A stretch of DNA of 64,000 nt from an uncultured Rikenellaceae bacterium (GCA_946486375.1 CAMLTW010000009.1:1-64000); one strand, 5' to 3'; shown: positions 19,633-28,367, counted from the first letter of the stretch. Made by a program: numbers and translations. The notes: a model not told the origin generated them from the sequence alone.

Positions 19633-19640
19633 TATTTTTG
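19633..19640 (+). promoter_or_regulatory. -7 box of the arginine operon leader
   Basis: TATTTTTG fits TAnnTTTG. No good -33 TTTG is visible at 19-21 bp upstream because the terminator stem occupies that space. A start near 19646 would leave about 15 nt before the ATG of the Arg-rich leader ORF and a leader of about 320 nt before the GNAT gene. Confidence 0.45.
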
Positions 19641-19660
19641 CCGGGTATTCCGTAACGAAC

Positions 19661-19822
19661 ATGCTTTCGACAAAGACAACCGATAGGATTTCCGCTTTCG
19701 CCCGCCGCATCGGCAACGACAGGATCGCCGTTGCAGCGACGGGAAGGCAAGGTGCCTATGATAGGCGGGGTCGGCGGAATGCGTATGCCGCGACGGTTCG
19801 CATCGAACGGCGACGACGATAG
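19661..19822 (+). CDS. Candidate arginine leader peptide (attenuator ORF)
   Basis: An ORF of 53 codons with 14 Arg codons, directly upstream of an arginine biosynthesis operon. Arg residues cluster at 35-36, 38-39 and 50-53; the ORF ends in four consecutive Arg codons (CGG CGA CGA CGA) right before TAG at 19820. Such a layout is the hallmark of transcription attenuation leaders known for his, trp and leu operons. Potential stems follow it: CCGGT/ACCGG (19828-19842) and TTCCCG (19853-19858) with CGGGAA (19890-19895), then GTTTTCC. A GTTCG/CGAAC stem overlaps the Arg run. GC-rich DNA yields Arg-rich frames by chance, so this needs testing. No strong ribosome-binding site is visible. Confidence 0.45.
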   Translation: MLSTKTTDRISAFARRIGNDRIAVAATGRQGAYDRRGRRNAYAATVRIERRRR

Positions 19823-19960
19823 TCTTTCCGGTTCCGTACCGGATGTTTCTCTTCCCGGTTTCTTCAGGGGGAATGCCTGCCCCGGAACGACGGGAAACGT
19901 TTTCCTCCATCATCCGAAACATTTTACCCGACTTTTAACGTATCATCGTTCAGTTATCAT
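19823..19960 (+). promoter_or_regulatory. Structured leader region of the arginine operon
   Basis: This 140-nt stretch separates the Arg-rich ORF from the first structural gene. It contains CCGGT/ACCGG (19828-19832 with 19838-19842) and a larger nested stem, TTCCCG with CGGGAA, enclosing a possible GGGG/CCCC pairing. The sequence after the larger stem is GTTTTCC, a weak terminator tail. Whether the stems are alternatives to one another cannot be decided without folding. Confidence 0.35.
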
Positions 19961-19969
19961 CATTTGGAA

Positions 19970-20545
19970 ATGACAATCGAAGATTTTGACGTAATCGTAG
20001 CTTCGGAGGAGTACGTCCGCTACGCGCAGGAAATCTGCGACGAAATGGCCAGCTCCGCCCGGGCGCGCGGCACGGGGATCGCCCGCCGCTCCCCCGATTA
20101 CGTGGCGCAGAAAATGCGCGAAGGGAAGGCCGTCATCGCCCTGCACAAGGACGGGACATGGGCCGGATTCAGCTACATCGAATCCTGGGGCCACGGACTT
20201 TACGTGGTGAATTCGGGTCTCATCATCAGTCCGCCCTTCCGAAAGCTGGGGCTGGCAAGAGCCATCAAGATCAAGACCTTCTTCCTGTCCCGCAAACGTT
20301 TTCCCGACGCCAAGCTCTTCGGACTGACGACCGGGCTTCCGGTGATGAAAATCAACACGGAAATCGGGTACCATCCGGTCATTTACACGGAACTGACCGA
20401 CGACGACAATTTCTGGAAGGGGTGCGAAAGCTGCGTGAACTACCCCATCCTGCAAAGCAAAAACCGGAAAAACTGCCTTTGCACGGCGATGCTGTTCGAT
20501 CCGGCGGTGGACACGCCCAAAGTGCCGGAACCCGACGACCTTTAA
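19970..20545 (+). CDS. GNAT-family acyltransferase, probable N-acylglutamate synthase
   Basis: A 191-residue GNAT-like protein that opens the argG-argC-argD operon. The central SGLIISPPFRKLGLARAIKIK resembles the acyl-CoA-binding loop. The C-terminal half holds several Cys residues (GCESC, NCLC). Proteins of this type head arginine operons in other Bacteroidota, where a dedicated N-acylglutamate synthase must supply substrate for ArgB. That this one makes N-acetyl- or N-succinylglutamate is inference from position. The ATG at 19970 is preferred over a TTG two codons upstream. Spacing to argG is 25 bp. Confidence 0.65.
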   Translation: MTIEDFDVIVASEEYVRYAQEICDEMASSARARGTGIARRSPDYVAQKMREGKAVIALHKDGTWAGFSYIESWGHGLYVVNSGLIISPPFRKLGLARAIKIKTFFLSRKRFPDAKLFGLTTGLPVMKINTEIGYHPVIYTELTDDDNFWKGCESCVNYPILQSKNRKNCLCTAMLFDPAVDTPKVPEPDDL

Positions 20546-20570
20546 CCCGCAAACTTTAAAAATCGGAATA

Positions 20571-21767
20571 ATGAAGAAAAAAGTAGTACTCGCCTTCAGC
20601 GGCGGCCTCGACACCTCTTACTGCGCCATCTACCTGGCGAAGGAAATGGACTTGGACGTTTATACGGCGCTCGCCGACACGGGCGGATTCTCGCCGGAAG
20701 AACTGGAAAAAATCGAGACGCGGGCCCGCGCCCTCGGCGTGAAGGACTATGTCCGCCTCGACGTGTCGCATCAATATTACGACCAGAGCATCAAATACAT
20801 GATTTTCGGGAACGTGCTCAAGAACGCCACCTACCCGATTTCGGTCAGCTCCGAACGGATTTCGCAGGCGACGGCCGTCGCCCGGTATGCGAAGAAGATC
20901 GGAGCGGACTACCTGTGCCACGGTTCCACGGGCGCGGGCAACGATCAGGTGCGGTTCGACATGATTTTCGACATCGTGGCCCCGGAAGTGAAAGTGATCG
21001 CCCTGATCCGGGAAAAACGGCTCAGTCGGGAGGAAGAGATTGCCTACCTGCGCTCGCACGGCGTGGATTTCGATTTCAAAAAAGCGGAATATTCCATCAA
21101 TCAAGGGATCTGGGGCACGTCGGTCGGCGGCAAGGAAACGCTCACCTCCTCCGAAACGCTGCCCGAATCAGCCTATCCGAGCCAGTTGAAGGCGACCGAT
21201 CCCAAACGGATCACCCTCGCTTTCGAAAAGGGAGAGCTGGCGGCCATCGACGGCGTCCGCTACGAAGACCGGGTGAAGGGGATTCAGGCGTTGCAGCAAA
21301 TCGCCGCTCCCTACGCCGTGGGACGGGGCATGCACGTGGGCGACACCATCATCGGGATCAAGGGCCGGGTCGGTTTCGAAGCCGCGGCCCCGATGATCAT
21401 CATCAAAGCGCACCACACGCTGGAAAAACACACCCTCACCAAATGGCAGCTTTTCTGGAAAGACCAGATTTCGGCCTTCTACGGCAACTACCTGCACGAA
21501 GGACAGTACTACGACCCGGTGATGCGGGACATGGAAGCCCTGCTGGAAAGCAGCCAGAAATACGTTTCGGGGGATGTTTTCGTGGAACTGCATCCCTATC
21601 GCTTCGAAGTCATCGGCATCGCCAGCCCTCACGACCTGATGTCGAGCCGGTTCGGGGCCTACGGGGAAATGATGGCCGGCTGGACGAGCGACGACGTGAA
21701 AGGCTTCGGAAAGATTTTCGGCAATCAGGTTTCCATGCACCGGAAGATCAACGGAGAAAACGAATAA
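20571..21767 (+). CDS. argG: Argininosuccinate synthase
   Basis: A 398-residue ATP-dependent ligase that joins citrulline and aspartate. The P-loop-like AFSGGLDTSYCA motif is at the N-terminus, followed by HGSTGAGNDQVRF, the second signature, and the C-terminal tetramerisation region. The length matches the family. It sits between the GNAT gene and argC, and a 24-bp gap to argC implies cotranscription. Confidence 0.95.
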   Translation: MKKKVVLAFSGGLDTSYCAIYLAKEMDLDVYTALADTGGFSPEELEKIETRARALGVKDYVRLDVSHQYYDQSIKYMIFGNVLKNATYPISVSSERISQATAVARYAKKIGADYLCHGSTGAGNDQVRFDMIFDIVAPEVKVIALIREKRLSREEEIAYLRSHGVDFDFKKAEYSINQGIWGTSVGGKETLTSSETLPESAYPSQLKATDPKRITLAFEKGELAAIDGVRYEDRVKGIQALQQIAAPYAVGRGMHVGDTIIGIKGRVGFEAAAPMIIIKAHHTLEKHTLTKWQLFWKDQISAFYGNYLHEGQYYDPVMRDMEALLESSQKYVSGDVFVELHPYRFEVIGIASPHDLMSSRFGAYGEMMAGWTSDDVKGFGKIFGNQVSMHRKINGENE

Positions 21768-21791
21768 TCATCACGGGGAACGTTTAAGCAT

Positions 21792-22775
21792 ATGGAGAAA
21801 ATCAGAGCGGCCGTCATCGGCGGAGCGGGCTATACGGGCGGGGAAGCCATCCGGCTCCTGCTGAACCATCCGCAGGCGAAGCTGGCCTATGTGCACAGCA
21901 ACAGCAATGCGGGCAACCGTCTTTACGACGTCCACGCCGACCTGCTGGGCGATACGGAACTGAAATTCACCGACAGGCTGTCGATGGACGTGGACGTGCT
22001 TTTTCTGTGCGTCGGGCATCATGCGGCTTCGAAGTTTCTGGAAGAACATCCGGTTCCTGCCGGGGTGCGGATCATCGACCTGAGCCAGGATTTCCGGCTC
22101 CGGGAACGGAACGCCACGGGGACGCATACTTTCGTTTACGGCCTGCCGGAACTGAACCGGCAGGCGATCGAAAGTGCGCAGGCCATCGCCAACCCCGGCT
22201 GTTTCGCCACCTGCCTGCAACTGGGGTTGCTGCCGCTGGCGGCGGCCGGACTGCTGAAAACCGACGTACACATCACCGCCACCACCGGTTCCACCGGTGC
22301 GGGGCAGTCCCTTTCCGCAACGACCCATTTCAGCTGGCGGGCCGATAATCTGTCGGTCTACAAAGCATTCGAGCACCAGCACCTGCGGGAAATCGGACAG
22401 TCCGTCCGGCAGCTGGAACCGGATTTTCCGGGGGAAATCCATTTCGTTCCCTACCGGGGGGATTTCACGCGGGGGATCATCGCTTCGGTCTACACCGATT
22501 TCGAAGGCGACCTCGAAGAAGCGAAAAACCTTTACCGGGACTATTATCGGGAAGCGGCCTTTACGCACGTGAGCGACAAACCGGTCAACCTGAAACAGGC
22601 GGTAAACACCAACAAATGCCTGCTTTCTTTGGAAAAGCACGGCAACAAACTGCTCGTGGTCAGCGTGATCGACAACCTGCTGAAAGGAGCCAGCGGACAG
22701 GCCGTGCAAAACATGAACCTGATGTTCGGGCTGGACGAAAAAGCAGGGTTGCGACTGAAGGCTGCGGCGTTCTGA
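21792..22775 (+). CDS. argC: N-acyl-gamma-glutamyl-phosphate reductase
   Basis: A 327-residue NADPH-dependent reductase. The N-terminal GGAGYTGGEAIRLL is the dinucleotide-binding loop. The active-site Cys lies in NPGCFATCLQLGLLPL, and FVPYRGDFTRGI carries the later conserved residues. Bacteroidota are known to use N-succinyl intermediates in arginine synthesis, so the natural substrate may be succinylated rather than acetylated. A 158-bp gap precedes argD. Confidence 0.93.
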   Translation: MEKIRAAVIGGAGYTGGEAIRLLLNHPQAKLAYVHSNSNAGNRLYDVHADLLGDTELKFTDRLSMDVDVLFLCVGHHAASKFLEEHPVPAGVRIIDLSQDFRLRERNATGTHTFVYGLPELNRQAIESAQAIANPGCFATCLQLGLLPLAAAGLLKTDVHITATTGSTGAGQSLSATTHFSWRADNLSVYKAFEHQHLREIGQSVRQLEPDFPGEIHFVPYRGDFTRGIIASVYTDFEGDLEEAKNLYRDYYREAAFTHVSDKPVNLKQAVNTNKCLLSLEKHGNKLLVVSVIDNLLKGASGQAVQNMNLMFGLDEKAGLRLKAAAF

Positions 22776-22933
22776 TTCCGGCGCAGGAGCCGGGGACACC
22801 GTTTTTTTCGAGCGGCAGCATCCGGCCGACCGAAGGCGCAGAAAACGAGCGGTATCCGGAACCGGATGAATGCGAACCCGTGCGGACGGAAAGAACACGT
22901 GCTTTTCCGGCAACCGACTAAAAAACGAGAAAA

Positions 22934-24070
22934 ATGAAAATGTTCGACGTATATCCGCTGCACGACATCGAAATCGTGAGGGCGGAAGGTTCCCGGGTCT
23001 GGGACTCCGACGGAACCGAATACCTGGACATGTACGGCGGACACGCCGTCATTTCCATCGGTCACACCCATCCCCACTACGTGGAAATGGTGACCAGCCA
23101 GATCAAAAACATCGGGTTTTATTCCAACTCGGTCATCATCGGACAGCAGCGGGAGCTGGCCCGGAAGATCGGAGCGCTTTCCGGTAAGGAGGACTACCAG
23201 TTGTTCCTGTGCAACTCCGGAGCCGAAGCCAACGAAAACGCCCTGAAACTGGCCTCTTTCCACAACGGGAAGAAAAAAGTGATCGCTTTCAAGGGGGCCT
23301 TCCACGGACGGACGTCGCTGGCCGTGGCCGCGACGGACAATCCGAACATCGTCGCTCCGGTGAACCGGACGGACAACGTGATTTTCCTGCCGCTGAACGA
23401 TCCGGAAACGCTCGAAAAAGCGTTCGCGGAAAACGAAATTTCCTCGGTCATCATCGAAGGGATTCAGGGCGTGGGCGGCATCCGGCTGGCCGAACCGGAA
23501 TTCCTGCGTCAAATTCGCAGCCTCTGCGACCGATACGATGCGGTTTATATCGCCGACAGCGTGCAGTGCGGCTGCGGCCGGAGCGGAAAATACTATTCCC
23601 ACGACTGGGCGGGCGTGAATGCCGACATCTATACGATGGCCAAAGGGATCGGGAACGGGTTTCCCATCGGAGCGATTTCCATCGCACCCCATATCGCGCC
23701 GAAATACGGGATGCTGGGCACCACGTTCGGAGGCAATCACCTGGCCTGCGCCGCCGCCATCGCCGTGGCCGACGTGATCGCGCAGGACCGTCTGATCGAA
23801 AACGCCGCCCGGATGGGAGAATACCTGATGGACGAGCTCCGGAAAATTCCGGTTCATATCCGCGACGTCCGGGGACGGGGGCTGATGATCGGGGTGGAGC
23901 TGGACGGAGACTCGGCGCCGGTACGGAAAAAACTGCTGTTCGACGAAAAAATCTTCGTCGGTTCTTCGAGCAACAAGAACGTCCTGCGGCTGCTGCCGGC
24001 CCTCAACATCACGAAAGCACACGCCGACCTGTTCCTGAACGCTTTGAACAGGATATTGACAGCGAACTGA
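22934..24070 (+). CDS. argD: Acylornithine aminotransferase
   Basis: A 378-residue class III PLP aminotransferase. Motifs in order: NSGAEANENALKLA, AFKGAFHGRTSLA, the acidic stretch before VQCGCGRSGKYYSHDW, and the PLP-lysine in MAKGIGNGFPIGA. It converts acyl-glutamate semialdehyde to acylornithine with glutamate. It is the last gene of this operon and is followed by a strong terminator. An acetyl or succinyl preference cannot be read directly. Confidence 0.92.
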   Translation: MKMFDVYPLHDIEIVRAEGSRVWDSDGTEYLDMYGGHAVISIGHTHPHYVEMVTSQIKNIGFYSNSVIIGQQRELARKIGALSGKEDYQLFLCNSGAEANENALKLASFHNGKKKVIAFKGAFHGRTSLAVAATDNPNIVAPVNRTDNVIFLPLNDPETLEKAFAENEISSVIIEGIQGVGGIRLAEPEFLRQIRSLCDRYDAVYIADSVQCGCGRSGKYYSHDWAGVNADIYTMAKGIGNGFPIGAISIAPHIAPKYGMLGTTFGGNHLACAAAIAVADVIAQDRLIENAARMGEYLMDELRKIPVHIRDVRGRGLMIGVELDGDSAPVRKKLLFDEKIFVGSSSNKNVLRLLPALNITKAHADLFLNALNRILTAN

Positions 24071-24231
24071 CATCTTTTGAACCGGACGGAAAATCCTGTC
24101 CGGTCGAAGGCCCGGACTTTGGTCTGACGGGCGGGAGCATTTCGTGGCGTCCGTAACAGAAGACATAAAATTATATCCAAGGGTTGAAAAAGCGAACGTG
24201 GTACGTAACCGCTTTTCCGTCCGGCACACGC

Positions 24232-24276
24232 ATTCCCTGCGGCAGACTGCGAAGTTTTGCCGCAGGGAATTTTTAT
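24232..24276 (+). terminator. Rho-independent terminator of the arginine operon
   Basis: ATTCCCTGCGGCA (24232-24244) pairs perfectly over 13 bp with TGCCGCAGGGAAT (24258-24270), followed by TTTTTA. It lies 162 bp past the argD stop. Confidence 0.88.
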
Positions 24277-24635
24277 TGCGGACTATCTTCACCGATAAGA
24301 ACGCCTTGCTGAAATGAGCGTCCGTATCCGGCGATCCGGAAACGCTGCCGTACGACAACGGATCGAAACCGGGATTCCAAGCACACCTTCTCCAAACCGC
24401 CCCCGACTTTGCTTTTTGCAGGGGCCTCTCTATCCAGATGGACATTCGACATAGAAAAATTTGTTCTTTACCGAGCCGCTACGAACACCCGACGTCCCAT
24501 CCGAACTGCATCCTCCTTGCATTTTCCCGAACCGGTTCCAGCTTTCATCTGAGGCAACTCTCTCTTCTTTTCCCGTATGCGCTCCGGATCCCTGTCCGAC
24601 TATTGCCCGCGAACCGAAACCGGATGTTCATTCCC

Positions 24636-24767
24636 TGTGGATAACCGGAGAGAAACCTCCGAAGCTGAAAAGCCAGCAACCGTCTCGCTTCAAAATAATA
24701 AACTATTAATCAACACTTTAAATAACCGATTAAATACTATCGCCTTCTCCCTGTTCATTGTGGATAA
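24636..24767 (-). promoter_or_regulatory. Two perfect DnaA boxes flanking an AT-rich tract
   Basis: TGTGGATAA occurs at 24636-24644 and 24759-24767, which is the consensus box TTATCCACA on the minus strand in both cases. The 114 bp between are AT-rich from about 24690 (AATAATAAACTATTAATC). A related TTATTCACC lies near 24793-24801 on the minus strand. Two further perfect boxes occur at 29206-29214 and 29357-29365. This could be a DnaA-binding cluster, but gene polarity argues against an origin here. Confidence 0.5.
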
Positions 24768-24908
24768 CTTCTTCACCGATCGCACGGGACGGTGAATAAC
24801 CGTGCGGCCGTCTCCCGTCTTTCTTCCAAGAAACGCATCCTTGCTGAAACTCACGGCCGACGAAAGAAAATCTTAAAATGAAAAATGTTTTTATGGCCGT
24901 TATATAAA

Positions 24909-24936
24909 GCTTTACATAACATAATTTATGGAAAAA
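24909..24936 (+). other. dif-like XerC/XerD recombination site
   Basis: The 28 bp split exactly into an 11-bp arm GCTTTACATAA, a 6-bp centre CATAAT and an 11-bp arm TTATGGAAAAA. The inner parts TTTACATAA and TTATGGAAA are inverted copies with one mismatch. E. coli dif has the same 11-6-11 plan with CATAA and TTATG flanking the centre. It lies where gene orientation changes from plus to minus, as expected near a replication terminus, and at the border of the AT-rich island. Confidence 0.5.
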
Positions 24937-25019
24937 CATTATGCAGGCTATTGCCTCAAACTGGCTATAAGTTAGCAGATTGGCCGCCATTTGCTTTTCA
25001 TAATACTCATAAATGCATA

Positions 25020-26771
25020 CTATTCAGTATTCCTTTCCACAATTAATTTTTCCGCTTTTCCAATGATGAGATATACCGTAGAAGAAGGTACTTTGATCTC
25101 CTTTCCAATAATCTTTTTTGCAATCTCCCGAGCTTGATCTTGATTTCCCGTTATTCGGTATAATTCCATCAAACAGTTTAGAGGCAAAAAACGATTAGGA
25201 ATCATATTACTTGCTAAAACATAATGATGTTCGGCATCATCCCATTCGCACAATTGGAACTTGTTATCGGCCAGAAGCATTTGAACATCGTAATCATTCA
25301 GATATGTTTCACATTCTTTCATGATCATGTTACTCATAGCATATCGTCTCGACTGGTTGAGTACAGCCCCGTAATTATATAAAAAAAGAGGATTGCCGTT
25401 CCACCTTTTGAGAAGACGGTCGTAGCTTTCGATCAACTCTTCTTTGTTGCCGAAGCCTCCCCGTCGTGCCAGGCTGCCCCATTCGTTTTCAAAACGGATA
25501 TCCCTGATGAGGAAAACACTCATAGCTGCCGCTATTAACAATAATACCGAACGAATAAAGGGCAGGCACGATATTATCTTTAAGGTCTTTTTTCGCAATC
25601 GTTTTGATAAGATAGTCAGGCTGTAGGCAATCAATATCCAGACAAACGGATAACGCATGGGATAAGAAAAGCACGAAAATACGGCAATGGACAAAAGGCA
25701 CAAAATCGGAACGGAAAATTTGCGGTCAGATCTTAATATAACGACAATCACGAGAAACAGCAATAATATTCCCACAATACCGTACTCGATAGCAAGCAGC
25801 AGATATTCATTGAAAGGGTGAGTAACATTGTCGGCCAGTTGAGCGTACCGACTATCGGGATTCGCCGCGAAATAATCAGCCTGATAGAACATATATTCTG
25901 AAGAAAAGCCTCCCGCCCCGTAGCCAAAAATAGGTTTGTCGGCTATCATCTCCAGAGAGTTCCGCCAGATGGCAACCCGTCCTGCAGCCGAGTCTTTCTT
26001 AAGGAATATCAGTCCGATGAAGCATAGCCCGAATATTGTCGAGAGCAAAACGACAACCTTGAGGTGCTTTTTTATCAATAACCGATATTTATCTGCCACG
26101 TAGATTGCTGAAACGATGGCTATAGCCAAAATGCCCGAACGTGATCCCGACATTATAATGGCAGCGATCAAAACGATCAAACTCGCAATACCGAGTAATT
26201 TAACAATCCTGAATTTTCTCAATAATGAAAAACAGAATGGAAACCCGGCGGCCAGACACGCGGCCAGTCCGGCAGGGTTATCGAAACTGCCGATCACTTT
26301 GAAACCCGCAGCAGCAGGGAAAATGCCAACCCATTGTCCGATGCCGTACAGTGCTTGTGCAGCACACAGGCATACGACAATGATGCCCAAATACTTTATT
26401 TCATTTTCTGGGATAACTTTAAATAAGAAATATAGCAGAATAAATGAGGTAAGAGCCAGGATGTTTATAGCCGGAGCCCCGGCAAGGCATATTCGCACGA
26501 GCAGATAGCCCAGAAAAATGCTTACGGCAATGTCGATGTAGGTTAGTGATATTTTGATACTCTGGCGCGCGAACAACACGGCGTATACCAATGCCAGCAA
26601 TACGGTTCCCGCTATAAACCCATACCATTTAGGCACAATCTGAGCCTCGACAAAACCGGAATGCGAAACGAATAACGTACAAAAAAACAAAAGGGCAATA
26701 GATAAATGTATAACTATCGCCCTTGTTGTTGAATTTAGATTATAACTTAACACGGAGTCAAAAAGTTGCAT
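25020..26771 (-). CDS. O-antigen-ligase-like (Wzy_C) membrane protein with TPR-like tail
   Basis: A 583-residue polytopic protein. About 11-12 hydrophobic helices span residues 15-425. The Wzy_C region carries SGSRSGILAIAI and the long external loop with PIFGYGAGGFSSEY and NVTHPFNEYLLLAIEYG, as in O-antigen ligases and polymerases. The C-terminal 150 residues (from about 440) look like helical TPR repeats (NGNPLFLYNYGAVLNQSRRY). Its start overlaps the stop of the thioredoxin gene as TAATG, so the two are translationally coupled. In this setting it may modify or export a cell-surface product of the operon; that is inference. Its base composition is markedly AT-richer than that of the flanking arg genes. 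Confidence 0.75.
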   Translation of the reverse strand: MQLFDSVLSYNLNSTTRAIVIHLSIALLFFCTLFVSHSGFVEAQIVPKWYGFIAGTVLLALVYAVLFARQSIKISLTYIDIAVSIFLGYLLVRICLAGAPAINILALTSFILLYFLFKVIPENEIKYLGIIVVCLCAAQALYGIGQWVGIFPAAAGFKVIGSFDNPAGLAACLAAGFPFCFSLLRKFRIVKLLGIASLIVLIAAIIMSGSRSGILAIAIVSAIYVADKYRLLIKKHLKVVVLLSTIFGLCFIGLIFLKKDSAAGRVAIWRNSLEMIADKPIFGYGAGGFSSEYMFYQADYFAANPDSRYAQLADNVTHPFNEYLLLAIEYGIVGILLLFLVIVVILRSDRKFSVPILCLLSIAVFSCFSYPMRYPFVWILIAYSLTILSKRLRKKTLKIISCLPFIRSVLLLIAAAMSVFLIRDIRFENEWGSLARRGGFGNKEELIESYDRLLKRWNGNPLFLYNYGAVLNQSRRYAMSNMIMKECETYLNDYDVQMLLADNKFQLCEWDDAEHHYVLASNMIPNRFLPLNCLMELYRITGNQDQAREIAKKIIGKEIKVPSSTVYLIIGKAEKLIVERNTE

Positions 26772-27322
26772 TAATCACCTGTTAATTCAACCAAATATTT
26801 TAAAGCGTTTTCAATATGTCCACGAAATATTAATTTACCATCCATATCAAATACTATTACTGTAGGAAAAGCAGTAACTCCGATTTCTTTTAGAGCAGGA
26901 TCATTCATATCTATCGAAAGCACCGGGAATGTATACCCCCGTTCTGTTAGAATTTGGGAACCGATTTGTACTGTTTCACCTTTTTTATCTATCCTACAAA
27001 AAACAGAGTAAACAATAACGCTGGGATTATCATTGTACTTTTCATACAATTTTTGTGTTTTAGGGAACTTTTCTATGCATACTCCGCAGGTGGAACTCCA
27101 AAAATCTAAAACCACATATTTTCCTTTAAAATCACTTAATAAAAGGATTTCTTTTCCTATACTTTGAAATACTATTGGATTGCTGACTACCTGTTCTGTT
27201 TTGCCGGTAAACGTACGAAAGGTTAATTTATTCAAAAACAGTTGATATCCATAAGTCGCACACCAAACCCCAATAAATAATGATACGACTATTAGTGCTG
27301 TTAAAAAAAAAATTCTTTTCAT
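26771..27322 (-). CDS. TlpA/ResA-like membrane-anchored thiol-disulfide oxidoreductase
   Basis: A 183-residue protein with one N-terminal membrane anchor (about 5-22) and a periplasmic thioredoxin fold. The redox motif is CGVC (Cys79, Cys82) in DFWSSTCGVC, and the cis-Pro lies in VTAFPTVIVF. The AhpC/TSA-type beta-hairpin KGKYVVLDFW precedes the motif. It starts inside the stop of the four-helix protein (ATGA overlap) and is coupled to the Wzy_C gene downstream. Beside a Cys-rich exported lipoprotein, the natural role is making, reducing or shuffling its disulfides. This last step is inference. Confidence 0.85.
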   Translation of the reverse strand: MKRIFFLTALIVVSLFIGVWCATYGYQLFLNKLTFRTFTGKTEQVVSNPIVFQSIGKEILLLSDFKGKYVVLDFWSSTCGVCIEKFPKTQKLYEKYNDNPSVIVYSVFCRIDKKGETVQIGSQILTERGYTFPVLSIDMNDPALKEIGVTAFPTVIVFDMDGKLIFRGHIENALKYLVELTGD

Positions 27323-27666
27323 ATTTTTTTAATCAGCAAAAATGACAAATAGCCAACAATTATGCCGAAACACCATAATAGATAAGTAGGCAATGATCCT
27401 AACGTATCTTTTACGATAAGCCTTATAGGTAATTCCAAAATGGAAATGCCCAACCATATTGTCAGTATAACATATACAGGTTTTAATCGTTTAAATTTGA
27501 TTAACGAAAAACAACTCCATATCCACATTACTAAAAAGCCCACCAATGCAGATAGTTTAAGACCGGCCATACCGATAATCGTTACATATCCTCCTCGGAG
27601 GGCGGCAATACCCCAGAAGAACACGAAACTGATGACAAAAATCGTAAAGAATTTTTTCTTATGCAT
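27319..27666 (-). CDS. Small four-helix membrane protein, possibly MauE/DoxX-like
   Basis: A 115-residue hydrophobic protein with about four helices (residues near 6-24, 30-56, 65-85 and 92-112). Lone Cys residues occur in WIWSCFSL and LLWCFGII. The ATG at 27666 overlaps the stop of the Cys-rich lipoprotein gene as TAATG, so I take it over a start 16 codons upstream. MauE-type proteins of this size pair with thioredoxins in disulfide formation. Size, topology and the TlpA gene next to it suggest that family, but sequence similarity is not convincing by eye. Confidence 0.6.
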   Translation of the reverse strand: MHKKKFFTIFVISFVFFWGIAALRGGYVTIIGMAGLKLSALVGFLVMWIWSCFSLIKFKRLKPVYVILTIWLGISILELPIRLIVKDTLGSLPTYLLWCFGIIVGYLSFLLIKKI

Positions 27667-28367
27667 TAATAATGACAGATTCCATTGCATGGCTGCGTCC
27701 AGAACCACCCACAATATGGAGTCTCAGTACAACCACCAGATGTACAATCCATAGCAGTATCTCGATTGGCGCACCAATTCATGGTATCATTACAATTTGT
27801 ATCACAATCTGTTCCTGTTTCACTCCGTGTTTTTACCTTAGTTTGCCAATGCAATCCTTTATCACTATTTAAAACAGAAATCCGCATTACTCCATCCTTC
27901 TCAGTTTTAATTATATCTCGTGGCGTATTAAATAACGAAGAAATTATTTGGTCATCCCACCCAAGAATATCTTTCGCATATTCACTCCATTTGTACACAA
28001 ACAATAAAAAATGATCATCTTCATCTTGTTTGCTATTAGTAAAAATATTTTTATTTTTTGTTATAAAAGAGCGCATAGTGAGCAGATGATTTTTTTCTTC
28101 TTGATTCCAATGGAACTGCAGTAAGTGGCTAAACTTTATCATCCAAACGTTGTATTTTTGTTCAGGAGACATCGCTCCAAAAATAGCCTTCATTGTTTGA
28201 TCATCATATTCAATCAAATCGCTTCTTGTCATTGATGAGATCTCATTCAAGTGTTCTTTAGTCCATTTGTCAATCTCGGGGTCGCAACTGTAAATCGAAT
28301 CTTTTTGGCAAGACAATGTGGCAAAGCAAATGGTTACAAATGCTATCAAAAAAAATTTGTTCTTCAT
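27666..28367 (-). CDS. Cys-rich lipoprotein, fulvocin C-related bacteriocin type
   Basis: A 233-residue lipoprotein. The signal peptide ends at a lipobox TLSC (Cys20). The middle is an ordinary soluble domain with EHLNEISSMTRSDL and FGAMSPEQKYNVW. The last 50 residues hold eight cysteines spaced DC, TNC, NWC, MDC, GGC, PYC, QPC and GIC. Eight Cys in a 45-50-residue tail recall the Myxococcus bacteriocin fulvocin C, and Bacteroidota proteins with this layout are usually named fulvocin C-related. It may be a precursor whose tail is released, or a disulfide-rich binding module. Its neighbours (thioredoxin, small membrane protein) fit oxidative folding. It is AT-rich, hence perhaps acquired. Confidence 0.7.
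   Translation of the reverse strand: MKNKFFLIAFVTICFATLSCQKDSIYSCDPEIDKWTKEHLNEISSMTRSDLIEYDDQTMKAIFGAMSPEQKYNVWMIKFSHLLQFHWNQEEKNHLLTMRSFITKNKNIFTNSKQDEDDHFLLFVYKWSEYAKDILGWDDQIISSLFNTPRDIIKTEKDGVMRISVLNSDKGLHWQTKVKTRSETGTDCDTNCNDTMNWCANRDTAMDCTSGGCTETPYCGWFWTQPCNGICHY

Larger units (their letters stand above)
24277..25019. other. Gene-free region with DnaA boxes and a dif-like site
   Basis: I find no convincing coding sequence in this 740-bp stretch. The sequence becomes AT-rich from about 24690. It holds two perfect DnaA boxes (24636-24644, 24759-24767) around an AT-rich tract, and the dif-like site at 24909-24936. No terminator hairpin is obvious for the minus-strand gene ending at 25020. 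Confidence 0.6.

Noticed and set aside
19731..19973. An 80-codon frame overlapping the arginine leader
   Set aside because: It is in another frame from both the Arg-rich ORF and the GNAT gene, runs into the GNAT start and shows no motif.
24438..24709. Short plus-strand frames after the arginine terminator
   Set aside because: No start signals or similarity, and they cross a DnaA box and low-complexity AT sequence.
24636..24767. Calling this segment oriC
   Set aside because: Only two boxes plus an AT tract, no dnaA or other origin-linked gene nearby, and gene orientation converges here instead of diverging.
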